DNA from: Maylandia zebra
Taxonomy: Eukaryota; Chordata; Actinopteri; Cichliformes; Cichlidae
Reading direction: 5' to 3'
Length of the DNA stretch: 64,000 nt
NCBI RefSeq assembly: GCF_041146795.1
Contig: NC_135176.1
Location: 17,495,786 to 17,559,785, forward strand
The position numbers were made by a program, and so were the translations under genes. The notes beneath the pieces were generated by a model. It saw only the letters and a list, made by a program, of their open reading frames with translations. It was not told the origin of the DNA and did not search any database. Of the stretch, positions 40,838 to 52,756 are shown one piece after another. The stretch's first letter is position 1, and every line of letters starts with the position of its first letter.

Positions 40838-41855
40838 CAGAGATGGGCAGTAACGCGTTACTTGTAACGCGTTACTGTAATCTGATTACTTTTTTCAAGT
40901 AACGAGTAAAGTAAGGGATTACTATTGCAAAATCAGTAATTAGATTACCGTTACTTTCCCGTAGGAACGCTGCGTTACTGCGTTACTAAAACCGTGATTT
41001 TTTTTGCGAGAATGTCTCATGACAGTGACATAAGCAAGTGCGACGTTGGTGACAGCAGCTGTGTGCAGATCAACAATGGAGTGCGGGAGAGAGTATGAGC
41101 GTGCAGCGTTTAAAGCGTGGAAGTACTGACCTTACTTTGAGTTTGATTCCATAAAAAGTGACAAAAACATTAGCGTCCATCGTGCGTGGGAAGAAAACTT
41201 CTTTTTACAGCCAAAAAACCCCCTAAACTTCCGAGCAAGCACCGAGTAGCTACGACGTGATGGGAAACTCACAGAGACACTCGCGCGGATTCTTCAACTG
41301 ACCGCAGCACACCTGCACCAGGGTAACCCTCCGCCTACCCTTCTCCTGCTTTACAGGTGAAAATAGAGCAAAAGGACCGCTGAGTCTTTGACTTTATTTA
41401 TTTTCTGCTGTGTTTTACTTGCATCTGTTTGAAAGAGTGAGTGAAAACACAAAAAATATTTTATTTTATGTGCTGGAATGTGTAGAAAATAGGTTTAAAT
41501 GTTAAACTAATTTATTCAAGTCAGAGAATGTTGCATATAATTAAATGTTTTGCTTGATGCATAAAGTTAAAAGATTAAAACTGATAAAACAAGTTAAAAA
41601 AAGAGACTTTTCCATTTGATTACATTTTGTATGATGGATTATGTAGAAAAAGTAGAATTGGGCTGAAAGATCTATCACTTTATCACCTCTTCAGGTTGTA
41701 AATCGTGTTTTTAAAAAGTAACTAAGTAACTAAGTAACTAAGTAATTAATTACTTTTGAAAATAAGTAATCAGTAAAGTAACGGGATTACTTTTTTGGGG
41801 GAGTAATCAGTAATTAGTTACTGATTACTTTTTTCAAGTAACTTGACCAACACTG
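40838..41855. mobile_element. Non-autonomous hAT transposon with intact ends and target duplication
   Basis: 1,018-bp element flanked by the perfect 8-bp direct repeat GTGGCAAT (40,830-40,837 and 41,856-41,863). The ends are imperfect inverted repeats: 'cagagatgggcagtaacgcg' on the left, and on the right the reverse complement of 'cagtgttggtcaagttacttg'. The subterminal regions are full of TAACGCGTTAC and GTAACTAA motifs. Inside, about 41,095-41,240, the + strand reads YERAAFKAWKY, a stop, then PYFEFDSIKSDKNISVHRAW, which looks like the start of a hAT-type transposase, so the copy is internally deleted. The 8-bp duplication is the hAT hallmark. Confidence 0.9.
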
Positions 41856-41863
41856 GTGGCAAT

Positions 41864-43264
41864 ACAGAGACATGCACAGCACCTGTTTTATGTACGCATG
41901 TGAGCCGTTCCCACATGCACACATAAAACATAAAACACACGCATTTGTAAAAGTGTTATTCATTATGTATGGAATAACTGACGTGTTCCTTTTACCAAAA
42001 TTATGTGGAAAACCACCATGGACTGTATAAAATGTAAATATTGAGGTAATAGACATTACCCATGGATTTTGGATGTTTTGAAATCATTCATTATTAGCAT
42101 TTCCCATAAGTGGGCAAATTTGGATTAGAGGTTGAAGGCTGATTTATGTCATCACTTCAAAAATAGTTTCCTTAGCATAAACAAGAGTACTCAGAGAGTG
42201 CAACTCCCCCCTAAGGGCAAGGGCTATACTGAAACTGTGATGTTTTAGAATGTTGTTATGACAACATGCTGACGTCAGCCTGCTTTTATAACAATTTCCG
42301 GATGCCAAACCTATAACCTATGACCTTGAAGCATTACATAATAATTTTTTATCTTTACACATACAAGTGGAGGAGAATTCCCTGAAATCATTGGCTTTTA
42401 TAAGCCGTTACAACATCAGATTTTAAGATATATTCATGCAGCATGCAATTTTGCAAAGCTTTGTGCTGTAATTGTAACACTGTCGGGCTTCGTATTGAAA
42501 AAAATTACACTTGTGTGTACAGCTTTCTCTGTCCCCTTTCATGAGATATATTACTCTATATGGTTTCTAGAAGTTTTTTTCAAGGTCAACTTTAACCTTG
42601 GCAGCTAACAATGAGGATCAAGGAAAAATGCGAACCGACTTTGACCCGATGTTCACCTAAATTAAATCAACTCAAGTTGTTATTGGTATCTACTGTTGCA
42701 TAAAATTAGAACATCGTATCTTGAAAATTGTAGACACTGTATTTGCAGAAGAACAATACGGGTGCAATGCATAGACATAATGCTAAGCAACAGACTTTCA
42801 TTCACTACAACAGCAAACGGCAAAAACGCGATGGAGTGATTCACTCCAGTGACTCCAGTCTACAGTCGTGAGGGCTAGGAGGCATTAATCAGCTACAGGC
42901 CCTCTGTTGGGACACCTTTCAATCAAAGCTGCCATATTCCTAACTCCAGTATCCAGATGGATGAGTTATAAAAAGAAATAAAATCCAAATAAGGGGGGCC
43001 ACAATTTTTTTGGCATTTCATGTTGGCCTGGTTTTTCAGGAACTGTTCCAGTGCGAGCTGGAGGTTTTTCAGATCCAGAGGTTTCTTAAAAGGGAGGCCT
43101 CACAATTTCTACCTGTATATGTTGCTGGAGAAATTGAAACTAGATTAGCATTTTTTTCACATTTTCATTTTATTAGAATGGTATTAACTTTATTTGCCAT
43201 TGTTGCACACTGTGTAATCTGCAACTGTTTTATTTAGTTGTATTTATTGGTTTAGCCTGTATCA
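41864..43264. other. Intergenic, no gene seen
   Basis: AT-rich, short ORFs only. Nothing beyond possible decayed repeat pieces was recognised. Confidence 0.45.
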
Positions 43265-43550
43265 CCATCCATCCATTTTCTTCCACTTATCCAATTCAGG
43301 GTTGGCCGAAGCCTGCCCCCACCTGTAATAGGACAAGAGGTGGGATACAAACCTGAGTCACATTCACACCTAAAGAATCACCCACTAACATGCATGTCTT
43401 TATACTTTGAGAGGAAGCCAGTGCACCCTGAGAGACCCGAAACTGGGGTAGGTCTAGCATGGAAACTGCACACAGAAGGGTGCCAGGTAGGCAGCAGGTT
43501 TGAACCCAGGACCTTCTTACTGTGAGACATAATATACCACCCTGCCTGTA
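43265..43550. repeat. Degenerate copy of an abundant fish interspersed repeat
   Basis: Contains the signatures 'catccatccattttcttcc', 'acattcacacctaaagaatc', 'aacatgcatgtcttt' and 'tttgaacccaggaccttctt', in the order seen in a very common teleost repeat. Heavily diverged. No coding capacity. Confidence 0.65.
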
Positions 43551-43982
43551 TCCCCATGTCATTAAAATACTGAAGAAACAATTGCATAAATTCCTTGTCT
43601 TTACTTCTTGATTACACAGTAGGTTAGGGGGCTCCGTTTTTCTGTATTTCTATTTGGCTAGTGAGCAAATGTAACTTGACACAGGCCTTAATTTGTGTTT
43701 TGTTTTTCATTTGATCAGAAAAAGTGGAAATCCCCTCTATCCCTTTATATGACAGTTTCATTGGGTAGATCTGCGATTATTTCTTTCTTTTCTCTCATAC
43801 CTCAGCTGACTTTGAGTTACGTCAATTACTCGTTGATGTAACTCACTGAAATAATCAGTTGTGATACAACCTTCTCTATTTGGCTAATATGTTACAACTC
43901 TCAGAAAGCTGTGGTCATAATTGCTGATTATTTCAAGGCATCTGTTTTTGAACTGTTTAGGTAACAGTAATGGTTTTAATTA

Positions 43983-44044
43983 GCGCTGTCAGCGTTAATC
44001 TCGTTAAACGAGATAACGAGACGAGAGATTAACGCTGACAGCAC
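43983..44044. repeat. Hairpin MITE remnant
   Basis: GCGCTGTCAGCGTTAATCTC (43,983-44,002) pairs with GAGATTAACGCTGACAGCAC (44,025-44,044) with one mismatch, around a 22-base loop of ACGAGA-type repeats. The end 'agngctgtcagcgttaa' is typical of short hAT-like MITEs in fish. Confidence 0.7.
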
Positions 44045-44209
44045 TAGTTTTAATACACACTATTTTCTAAAATTATGGATTTTTTCCATCATCATCTTTT
44101 TAGGGGGTTTTCTGCACTGGTGGATAGAGAGGATAATGTAAGTTGAATTGATAAATAAAAAGAATAACAAACAGTGCATACCAGCTCTCCAGGTCTTTCA
44201 TAAAAATTG

Positions 44210-47185
44210 TGTCACGGGTTGCCGGGGCAAGCGTGTGAATTAGTTAGGACCCAGGAAGCGGCAGCTCTGGTGCAAGTGAGTTTATTAAACAGCGGTGGAT
44301 ACAACAGGGATGACGCGGGTGAAACATGAAACTAAGAAAACCTAAACTGGAAAACTAACAGAACTAAACAGAAACCAAGATGCAGGGAGGTACGGGGAAA
44401 TACACAGAAAGACGGACGGAGAGACGCAGACAAACCAGCAACGAGGACGAGGTAACACACACTATGGCTGTGTCCCAATTCAGGGTCTGCACGCATTAAG
44501 GACGCATTTTAAGTGCGATTACGTCACCGCCACGCGACGATGGCTGTCCTAATTCGAAGTGTACTTCAACTGCATACTCCAACTGCGCCGTCGAGTTCCC
44601 CAAATATCAAGCGTGGTCCGGTGCACGCTTCGTGGTCCCATATATCCCACAATTCATAGCGCGGTGGTGGGTGTGGATCATTTTGCCGCAAAATACGGCA
44701 GAAGGGACCGGCCGAAGAGTGAACTGTCAAAAGTAAGTACTGAATATGATGTCACTTATTTATGTGCGAATGTTTAATAACGAAGAACATTAAAACTTTA
44801 CTGTTGGCCACATGTCGGCAAAGTTGTGTGACATTAGTGATGTTTGTACTTGCAGCGTTAACTTGGGTTTAAAGCCTCTACTTCAAAATATATATATAGT
44901 CGACCTTACTCTTACAGAGAATGTGATGATTTTGTGGATAATTAAAGTCAGTCATATATCCACAAACACAACAAGCTGAAAGTCAGTGATGCTGCTCGGT
45001 TTGCAGTCCTGAATATCACGGCACAAGCAGGATCCACTGCACTGTTAATGTTAGCTATGTTATATTGCTGCCTCTGTTCGGTGGTGTTGAGCCAAACGGA
45101 CTTTAACGTGTGTTTGAACGAGCTGACGGGTCACTCGTTAAGCTGAAAGAAAGATGCTTTAATCACAGGAGTCACCCATGTGTCCACTGTACCATCTGGG
45201 AATTCTTCTTGTTTAGCACTCGTAATAACACACACACTAAATCCTCCTTCTTTTGTGCTGTTTTGTAGCAGTGTGTGCACCTGAGACTGTCACCTGTCTG
45301 TCTGTCCTGCACTCTCTCTCTCTTTTTCTTTCTCTCTGATTGTGTAATAAAAGTATGAACATGTATTTATAAGTTACACTTGTGTTTGAATCCTGCAGCT
45401 TATCACACATTTGATTTCCATGTGTGACAACTGCAAGTGTGTCTGTCCAGAGTGAGGACAGACTGAGGGACCCACTGCTGCACATCATCTGTGAGGCTTT
45501 GCACCCCTGATGATCCACAAGGACAAACTCAGCAGTGTGTGAGGAAGAGGAGGAGGAAGAGCCAGCAGCAGCTGACAGATTGAGAGAATAGACAGACTGT
45601 TCCCTGTTTGTAAAGGACTGCTAGAAAAGTTTAAAATAACTAATTGTCTGTCCTGAATCAGTCTTATTAGGTTATGTTCAAATCATTTTATCATTCCAGT
45701 GTTTGCAGTGTGGGAGAAAGTACTCAGGGCCTTCAAGTTACACACTATGAAAGGCAGCAACAAGTTTAATGTTCAGAAACCTAAAGTCTGTATCAGCAGC
45801 AGAATGGAGCTAAAAATAAATGTTTGTTCCACTTCTATGAAGCTTTGAGTATTTTGGATTAGTAGCACTGCTGTGTTTGTTGCATCATATTGCTGTAATT
45901 GTTTATATGTTTTATATATTCTGAGCTAAGTTGATCTATAGTGTTACATCATATTCTATAAGGATGTTATGTGTTTGTAGACTTTCTGCCCAGTTTGACC
46001 CATTTAGCAGAAGTCAGCCTGTTTAAGGCTCTGATATCTATTCTGTATGACTTAAAGCAGTTATGACATGGTCTGATTTTCTCACCCAATAAAGGAATAT
46101 TTCATATATCAGTCTACTCTTCATTCTATCAGACACAGTTATCACAGCTCGCACATTTTTTTTTTTTTTTTTTGTTTTTACACATATATGTAAGCATTGA
46201 GCCAAATGTAATAATGCCAACATACTGAAGGAACAACATTTGTCTCTTATATATAATACATATATAATACACACTGTCAAAGATACTTGTGTGTCTTTGA
46301 GTGAAGATTTAAGGTGATAGGACATAAATAGCTGCAACTTGAATCTTTACTGAAGCTCAGTATTTGACACAGAGTTCACTCACATGTGCTGTACCAGTGT
46401 ACCTGCACATGTAATGTGACAATAGAAGTGATTTGATTTGAGTTCAAACTCATTGCTGTAATAACTAATGATTAATATAATAACTATAATATTGGCCATA
46501 TCATATTTACACTGACTCTAGTCTCATGAACAACATTAACTATTTGTTATTTACTAGCTAATCTTAAATGACTGTTCAGTACAGAAATGAAGCCCAATAA
46601 TCATGTTTTACAGTCCTGTGGTCTCAGCCTCAGATACTTATTAAATCACACAAAGCTCATGTAGAAACAAACAAACGAACAAAATATGTTCTCCTTCATT
46701 TCTGTCAACCACACGTTTCCAGCTATCATGGTTGCTAGGCAACCTGGGCAGCGCGACAGAGGCTAGACTGTCCCATTTCACAAGCCTCACACTTCCGGCC
46801 TCAGCGGTCTTTGAGTACGCGGCCCTTGAAGACCGTTGAGGCTGCGTACTTTAAGGCTGCAGACCCTAAATTGGGATACAGCCCCTGAAATACACACACC
46901 AGGAATCAAGGGATGGGAAACAGGAGGGGAACACACCTGGAAGACATCACAGCTGACGAGGCAGGGGCAACGTAAACAGAACACACTGACATAAGACAGA
47001 CCTTCAACGTAAAACAGGAAACACAGACTCAGAGACGCGGACTAAACACAGAGACCTACTACACTAAGGGGATACACAAGCAGGGAAACACCAAACAGAG
47101 GGAACACAACAATCATAATACAAAAACTATCAAAAGTAAAAGTACACAACCAAAAACACTGGGTCACTGACCCAGGACCATGACA
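44210..47185 (-). mobile_element. Solo-LTR-like insertion, copy 2, split by a nested DNA element
   Basis: Outer ends TGTCACGG...CCATGACA are flanked by the 5-bp direct repeat AATTG (44,205-44,209 and 47,186-47,190). Subtracting the nested TIR element (44,466-46,883) leaves about 560 bp, similar to the 621-bp copy at 22,145. The inner ends share 'ggaccca' near the left and 'actgggtcactgacccagga' near the right with the other copies. There is no coding region. Confidence 0.75.
44466..46883. mobile_element. 2.4-kb DNA element with 26-bp terminal inverted repeats, nested in LTR copy 2
   Basis: The left end GGCTGTGTCCCAATTCAGGG (continuing TCTGCA) matches the reverse complement of the right end at 46,858-46,883 with two differences. 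No transposase frame was recognised inside; the longest ORF is under 100 codons, so it is non-autonomous. It contains a T19-T20 run at about 46,156 and AT-rich filler. A target duplication is not evident. Confidence 0.75.
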
Positions 47186-47389
47186 AATTGGCTTTTACGG
47201 CATCCTGGCAGAATGAGTTACATGTGTTCTTGGTTTGTAATCAACTTGCCAGTTCTCACAATTTGATGTAATACAGGAGTCCTAAAGGAAACAATAAACT
47301 GTCTTTGATACTTAGACAACAAGTTACACAGAGGTGTTACATTACTTGCATTCATATCAAGTAGCTTTAATTATTTCATATTTGCAGGA

Positions 47390-47600
47390 CTCTCAGGGCA
47401 TCGTGTTCAGAGCTTTTAATTGTTCCCAGAATAACATCCCAGTGTGCTGAAAGTGCTTTCAGTTATTGTGATCCTGTACTTTGGAACAACCTGCCTGCAG
47501 ACATGAGATCAATTAGGATCAATTACATATGTTTTAATGCCATCTTCCTCCATGTAGAGTAAATGAGATTTGTGTTATATAAATAAAATTGTCATTGTTA
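47390..47600 (+). repeat. LINE 3'-end fragment (L2/Rex1-type)
   Basis: The + strand reads, with breaks, 'SCSELLIVPRITSQCAESAFSY' in two parts and then DPVLWNNLPADMRSI, the usual last residues of L2/CR1-like LINE pol. A non-coding end 'gttatataaataaaattgtcattg' follows. It is a short 5'-truncated copy, as is normal for LINEs. Confidence 0.65.
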
Positions 47601-48044
47601 TTATCATTACTAAAGACATTGCCAGTGTAACGCGGTTAAAGGACCAGGGCGCCTGACTGCAGCTTCATAGACAATGAGCTATCAAAATTCATTTCGACTA
47701 TGGAGCCTGAGTGTGTGAATAAAACACAGGAAGCCAAAGTAGAGCTCAAAATATATATATTATGTTTGTTATGAGAAATGTATAGACGGATGTACAAAAT
47801 AATAACCAAAATATGCATATATATCACAAACAAAAATAATGTTGACAATACAAAACAGCTTATTAGGTTCCAAAAGGAGGTGGGATGAGGTGTAGTCCAG
47901 TATGAGATTTAGTTCAGTTCCATGGACCTGTGATAGGTCATGTGTCAACAGTTTAATTCAGTCCATAGGTTTACGATTCCTACCGCAACGTAGCGGTGGT
48001 AGGGTGGCTCGCCATCTCGTGCTGATCAGGGCTGATCGTGGGTG

Positions 48045-48082
<38 letters not shown>

Positions 48083-49149
48083 CTGACCTAAACAAGGTCA
48101 AAAACATAAATTATCATTCACCGAAGAAAATGAAACAGCATTCTACTGCTGTGACAAAATAAATACATAAATAACAAAGACAAGTAACTAATGCAGACGA
48201 TTTTGTTTTATTTCATTATATATTTTTTGTTTATCTGAACACATACGTGTGTGTGTGTGTGTATATCTACATATATATTCGTATCTGTAAATGAAAATAT
48301 ATGTAGTGTGTATATATTGTTTTTTGTTTTATATGTCTGAAACAAATAAAGATACAATACAATACAATACAATGCCATGTTTCATACAACAATCAATAAA
48401 CCATCATCTCTTATAATGAATTTCATTCAAAATACTATTATGGAAAAACATTCTCATGGGTCCCATCAAAGTATATCAGCAATAAAGCTAATAAACATTA
48501 TCCAAAGTTAATCAAATATATTTACAAAACTCATTTAACCACATTTAACCACTAATTTCTAATTTGTGTTGTACAGTTATTTCATTTTCAACTTTAATTT
48601 ATATATTTTATCTTATTCTTTCCCAGTTAAATTTACCCTTCCATTCTAATTTGTGTTGTACAGTTATTTCATTTTTAACCTTAATTTATATTTTATTCCT
48701 TCCTAGTTAAATATACCCTTTTTAATTTTTCATATTTATTTCCTATCTTATTCATAGCCTTTTCCTTTTTTGTTTTCTTTAGGTCACGAGCAGTTGTCCA
48801 AGCATTTCACTACATATCGTACTGTGCATGACTGTGTACGTGACAAATAAAATTTGAATTTGAGGTGTTGCGCAACAGATTCAATAATCTCAATGGAATT
48901 TAACTCAATGCAAAATCTTAAAGGCCGTTTTGGCATTTCATCAGAAAAGTAACAAAAAACATCCAAAGCAGACAAAACTGCAAAAATCAAATCACTCGCT
49001 CAACTCTAGATACGTTAAGTCAACATTCGGCCATAATGGAATAAACAAAAACCACAATATTCAATAAATAAAACTAGTAATTGCACTTACTGTCGCTAGC
49101 CTAGCATTAGCTTTCCGGCGTTTTAGCATGTGCGATGGCGGCTCCGCAT
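47601..49149. other. Intergenic, repeats only
   Basis: Holds an A36 run (48,045-48,080) and a CAATA-type tail ('aataaagatacaatacaatac', 48,345-48,370) typical of retroelement 3' ends. It also holds a roughly 87-bp imperfect tandem duplication (unit start 48,558 and again 48,645; 'tctaatttgtgttgtacagt'). No gene was recognised. Confidence 0.5.
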
Positions 49150-49150
49150 T

Positions 49151-49400
49151 TTCATTAATTGTGACAAAACAAAACAAACAAATAACTCACCGTTGAGTCG
49201 ATTGTGAGGTGGTGTAAAGATGAATGAATCGGCCGGGTTATTGTACGCTGCCAACTGGTATGTAGTGTAAAATTTGTCGATATCGGACAAGTACGCCAAC
49301 AGCAGCCAGAGGAGCAGGAAACACGCAGTTGCTTGACCCGGAACTTATGCAGGTTCATTCCCGCCACAATAAAGGGATTGGCGGAAGTGGGGTCAGAAGT
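49151..49400 (-). other. Promoter-like and first-exon-like segment, unrecognised
   Basis: Read on the minus strand, a CCACTTCCGCCAAT element (ETS-like core plus CCAAT) lies just before GGCGGGAATG. An ATG frame MAGMNLHKFRVKQLRV follows. In another frame of the same exon a strong hydrophobic run appears, FLLLWLLLAYLSDIDKFYTT, continuing to a GTGAGT donor (ACG|GTGAGT, donor at 49,188-49,193). The two frames together would look like a type II membrane protein, but a one-base-equivalent shift separates them. It is CpG-richer than its surroundings. It could be a pseudogene, an assembly error, or a non-coding first exon. I do not recognise the gene. Confidence 0.3.
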
Positions 49401-49791
49401 TTAGCAGTCTTGGGATCAGACTGCTAAAGTTACCAGACATTATTTTTAATAAAAACACTAAAACTATTTTTTAAATGTTAAATTTTTTTTATTTATAGAG
49501 CACTTTATGAGAAAAGAACAAAATAAAATGTGATTTGGTCATTGTCTAACAGTCAGAGACTGATATTTTGGCATTAAAAATCACAGGATCTTGATTTTTA
49601 ATGTATCATTAAATCTATATTTAATCACCAAATGTATATTTGACAATTCACTTAGTAAAAAACAACTGTCAAGTCATTTGTACCATATAAAAATTTGAGA
49701 TAAGAATGGCTATATATATGTTTTTCTATAAAAACAGTGCTTTACATAACTCACTTTAGACTACAGTATTTCTAAACAAATATGGCCTTAA

Positions 49792-52756
49792 TTAGCTTTG
49801 TTTAGCTTTTGCTTTTCTTCTTCTTCGGCAGCACAGAAATCTAACAAGAGCCACAATAGAATAGAGCAGAGCAGTGACCACAGACAGCAATATGAACAGT
49901 ACATCTAAACAGTAGTAAGAGTACCAGGGCATCTTATAAGCCTCTGTACGCAGGTGACGAGCCCCTTTGTGGCGCATCACATATTCTACCCAGAAGACTG
50001 CCTTCTCCATGGGTGTTATTGGCTGATCTCTGTGCAAACGTGACATTCGTTGCATGTTCTGCCTGTAGCTCTCTTGATGGAGCAGTTGTTGAAGGACTTG
50101 CTCAAAACTGTGGCCATTAACATCAGACAGGTGGATGATCTTTCCAGCTCCTCTCTCCTGCAGTCGCAGAAGGTTGTCATACTGGTCGAAGAACAAGGGT
50201 ATGCCAAGCACGGGGACCCCATAGTAAATGGCCTCCTGGACACCATTAGTTCCTCCATGAGCTACAAAGACTTTGGTCTGTGGATGACCCAGAAGATCTT
50301 TCTGTGGCATCCAGTCGACCATTAAAGTGTTGTTTCCCAGTGTAGAGGGACGGTTTCCTTTGTGCCTCCATATCACCTGGTTAGAAAACAAAAAAATAAA
50401 GACCATTAGTATGTAAGTACCCCTGAAACAGACAGTAATGATAAAAGCTTTTGTTTCTGGAAAGAACTTACTGACTTGTGAGTAGTCTTTGTGTGGTTTT
50501 CCTGTTTTATTTTTAAAGTATTGCTTTACATGTCATTTCCACTCCTTTGTTTGTCTGCCCTCTCTTCACAGTTCACCTGCTGGACTTGTCCTTAGTTGTT
50601 TTTTTAGACTTTGTGCTTATTTGGATTTACCCTTAAATGAACTCTCCTACTTACTTCATATACTCTTCAACTGCCATGTTTTTTCAGTTGTTCCTCCCTT
50701 TTTGTTATTAAAAATGTTTAAGTTCAACAAACCTTTGGTTCTTTCTCCCTACCTCTCAGTCTAAAGACTTTCTGTCTATCTTAAATTATAAAGATTTACA
50801 CTACCTCTGGGTCAGACAGAAAGACAGCTGAAATTATATTGTTATATGATTATAATTGTTTCATTATTCTGCTTCAGTTAGGCAGTTATTTGTAACGCTA
50901 TTAAGTACCTACAACTTTCAGATTATAAATTGTATTTACAATAATTTAGCTGATTGAAAATTAATGCAACACCTATAATGAACGTAACGTATCAGCTTTA
51001 AAATTGTAAATTATAGGGGCTCTCTCACCTTCTGAGGCATCTTGGCAAACACGCTGGCGATTTCATCTGCAATCTCTTTGGGCAAAGCATCAACTAAGGT
51101 TCCCAGAGTCATGATGATCACTCCATGCTGCCCAGCACTCTGAACAAACTCCTCCAGCTCTGCTGGCAGAGGCTGAGCTGGTTTGCACTGAAATCCTCCT
51201 ATATAGACAACATTTGGCATAGTGGGGCGAGGGAACTCGAACACAAAATCTGACCTGAACAGCCAAATGTCTGCTTCCTGAAGAAGTGAGATGATGTCAC
51301 ATCCACCCTCAATATACTTATCACACATCTCATCATAGACTGGGCCCACCAAGAATTTCTGCTGGAACAGCGTAATGCCATGGAATAATATGTTTTTGAT
51401 CCTCTGGATGAAATTCATTTTGTCTGTTAAGCCAGATCCTGGCACCGGGATGTAAGAGAGGGGTGAGGGAGCTAACACAAAGTGGCCTTCTCCACTGGTG
51501 ATCCAGCGTACGTTGAGCACTAAGGGAAGCTTGAGATATTTGGCTAGAATGACCCCTGGGGCCATAGCTGGATCAGTTAGAACCAGATCATACTGGGAAT
51601 CTCTTAATCTTTTGACCATAGTTTGATCATTCAAAATATGTTTGGCCATCTCAGATATCAGCACGTGAGCCTTATGAATCATAGAAAGGAAATCCTTGGT
51701 GAGTTTGAGAAAAGTCAGCAGTGAAGTCCCTTCTCTCTGTGCCTAAAAATAGTTAGAAAAAAACGTGTTATTCATAAATAAATGCATCCATCCATTTTCT
51801 GACACTTATTCAGGTCTGGGGCAGCGGTCTAAACAGAAATCCACTGACATCCCTCTCCCCAACCACCTTATCCAGCAGCAAAGAGATACAGGGTCCAGTC
51901 AAATGGTCATTTTCCATTATGGAGGTTCCTAAGTGAAGTCACACAAAGTATCTGCAGGGCAGCCATAGTAAGGGAGGGTGCTTCAGCACTTTTATTTATT
52001 ATCTCCTTTACCATAAAACTCACTGAATTGAGGTAATATTGTTCCTCAGTTCTGATATTTATCACTCACCATTCATAAAACTATAAACACAACTGTGGTG
52101 CAGATCATGTAGATGTTTATTTACAGTGCGTTTTGCATATTATGCTATTCACACAAAGAATTTTCCACTCCTTCCTTCCCTCACTTGTGAACAAGATCCC
52201 AACATACTTTAACTTCTCCTCTTAGGCCAGCAACTTGTTCATGGAGTTAGCACATGCAACATTCCCTAACCTGAAGGTGCAGCGAAGCAACCCTCTCACC
52301 CACTGGGGAAAACTAGAAAGTGGAGGCACTGAGCAGGAAATACAAATCTTGGTGGGAATTCAAAGCTCTTGGGATCAGACTGCTAAAGCTTCCACCTTTG
52401 ACCGCTGCCCGACTCACAATGCATCACACCGAAATAAATACATTAAATCCATAGTCACATACCCTCATATGCTCTTGAAGGTACACCTCGAAGAAGTTGT
52501 TTACATCTTCACCCAAATCAATTGTAATGGATGTGTAAATATCAGACTTCTCAGGGATAAATAAGGTGTTTGTGGCCCTGATCACAGTGAGGCTGTGACC
52601 CCTGGCATGAAGTTCTTCTAGAACGATCTTCATATTGATCCAGTGGCTGCCATCTACAGGGAAAACTAGGACGTTTCCTCCATTGCAATGTTGTGTTAAT
52701 GAAATGAGGCAAACAGTGAGTATAACAAACAACCCCCACCCACGATGTGAAGCCAT
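49792..52756 (-). CDS. UDP-glucuronosyltransferase A (UGT5/UGT2-like), complete, 3 exons, 530 aa
   Basis: ER-membrane enzyme that transfers glucuronic acid from UDP-glucuronate to lipophilic substrates. Exons in coding order: 52,756-52,463, 51,742-51,029, 50,376-49,792, all phase 0. A signal peptide (about residues 1-26) precedes the N-terminal motif VLVFPVDGSHW with the likely catalytic His38; Asp150/Asp155 in YDLVLTDPA are candidates for the partner acid. The last exon carries the UGT signature around residues 358-401 (DWMPQKDLLGHPQTKVFVAH, GGTNGVQEA, FFDQYDN). A membrane span lies at about 493-517, with a basic cytosolic tail ending KAKQS (KxKxx ER-retention type). The Met at 52,756 was chosen because it gives a normal leader and exactly matches the 98-codon first exon of the second gene. 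An earlier in-frame Met exists at 52,798. An AATAAA on this strand lies near 49,490. Confidence 0.93.
51784..51905 (-). repeat. LINE 3'-end fragment in UGT-A intron 1
   Basis: 'catccatccattttctgaca' followed by 'ggggcagcggtctaaacag' and 'tccctctccccaaccacct' is the reverse-strand 3' end often seen for the LINE family represented at 35,468-37,305. The overlap with that copy cannot be checked because its 3' end is missing. Confidence 0.45.
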
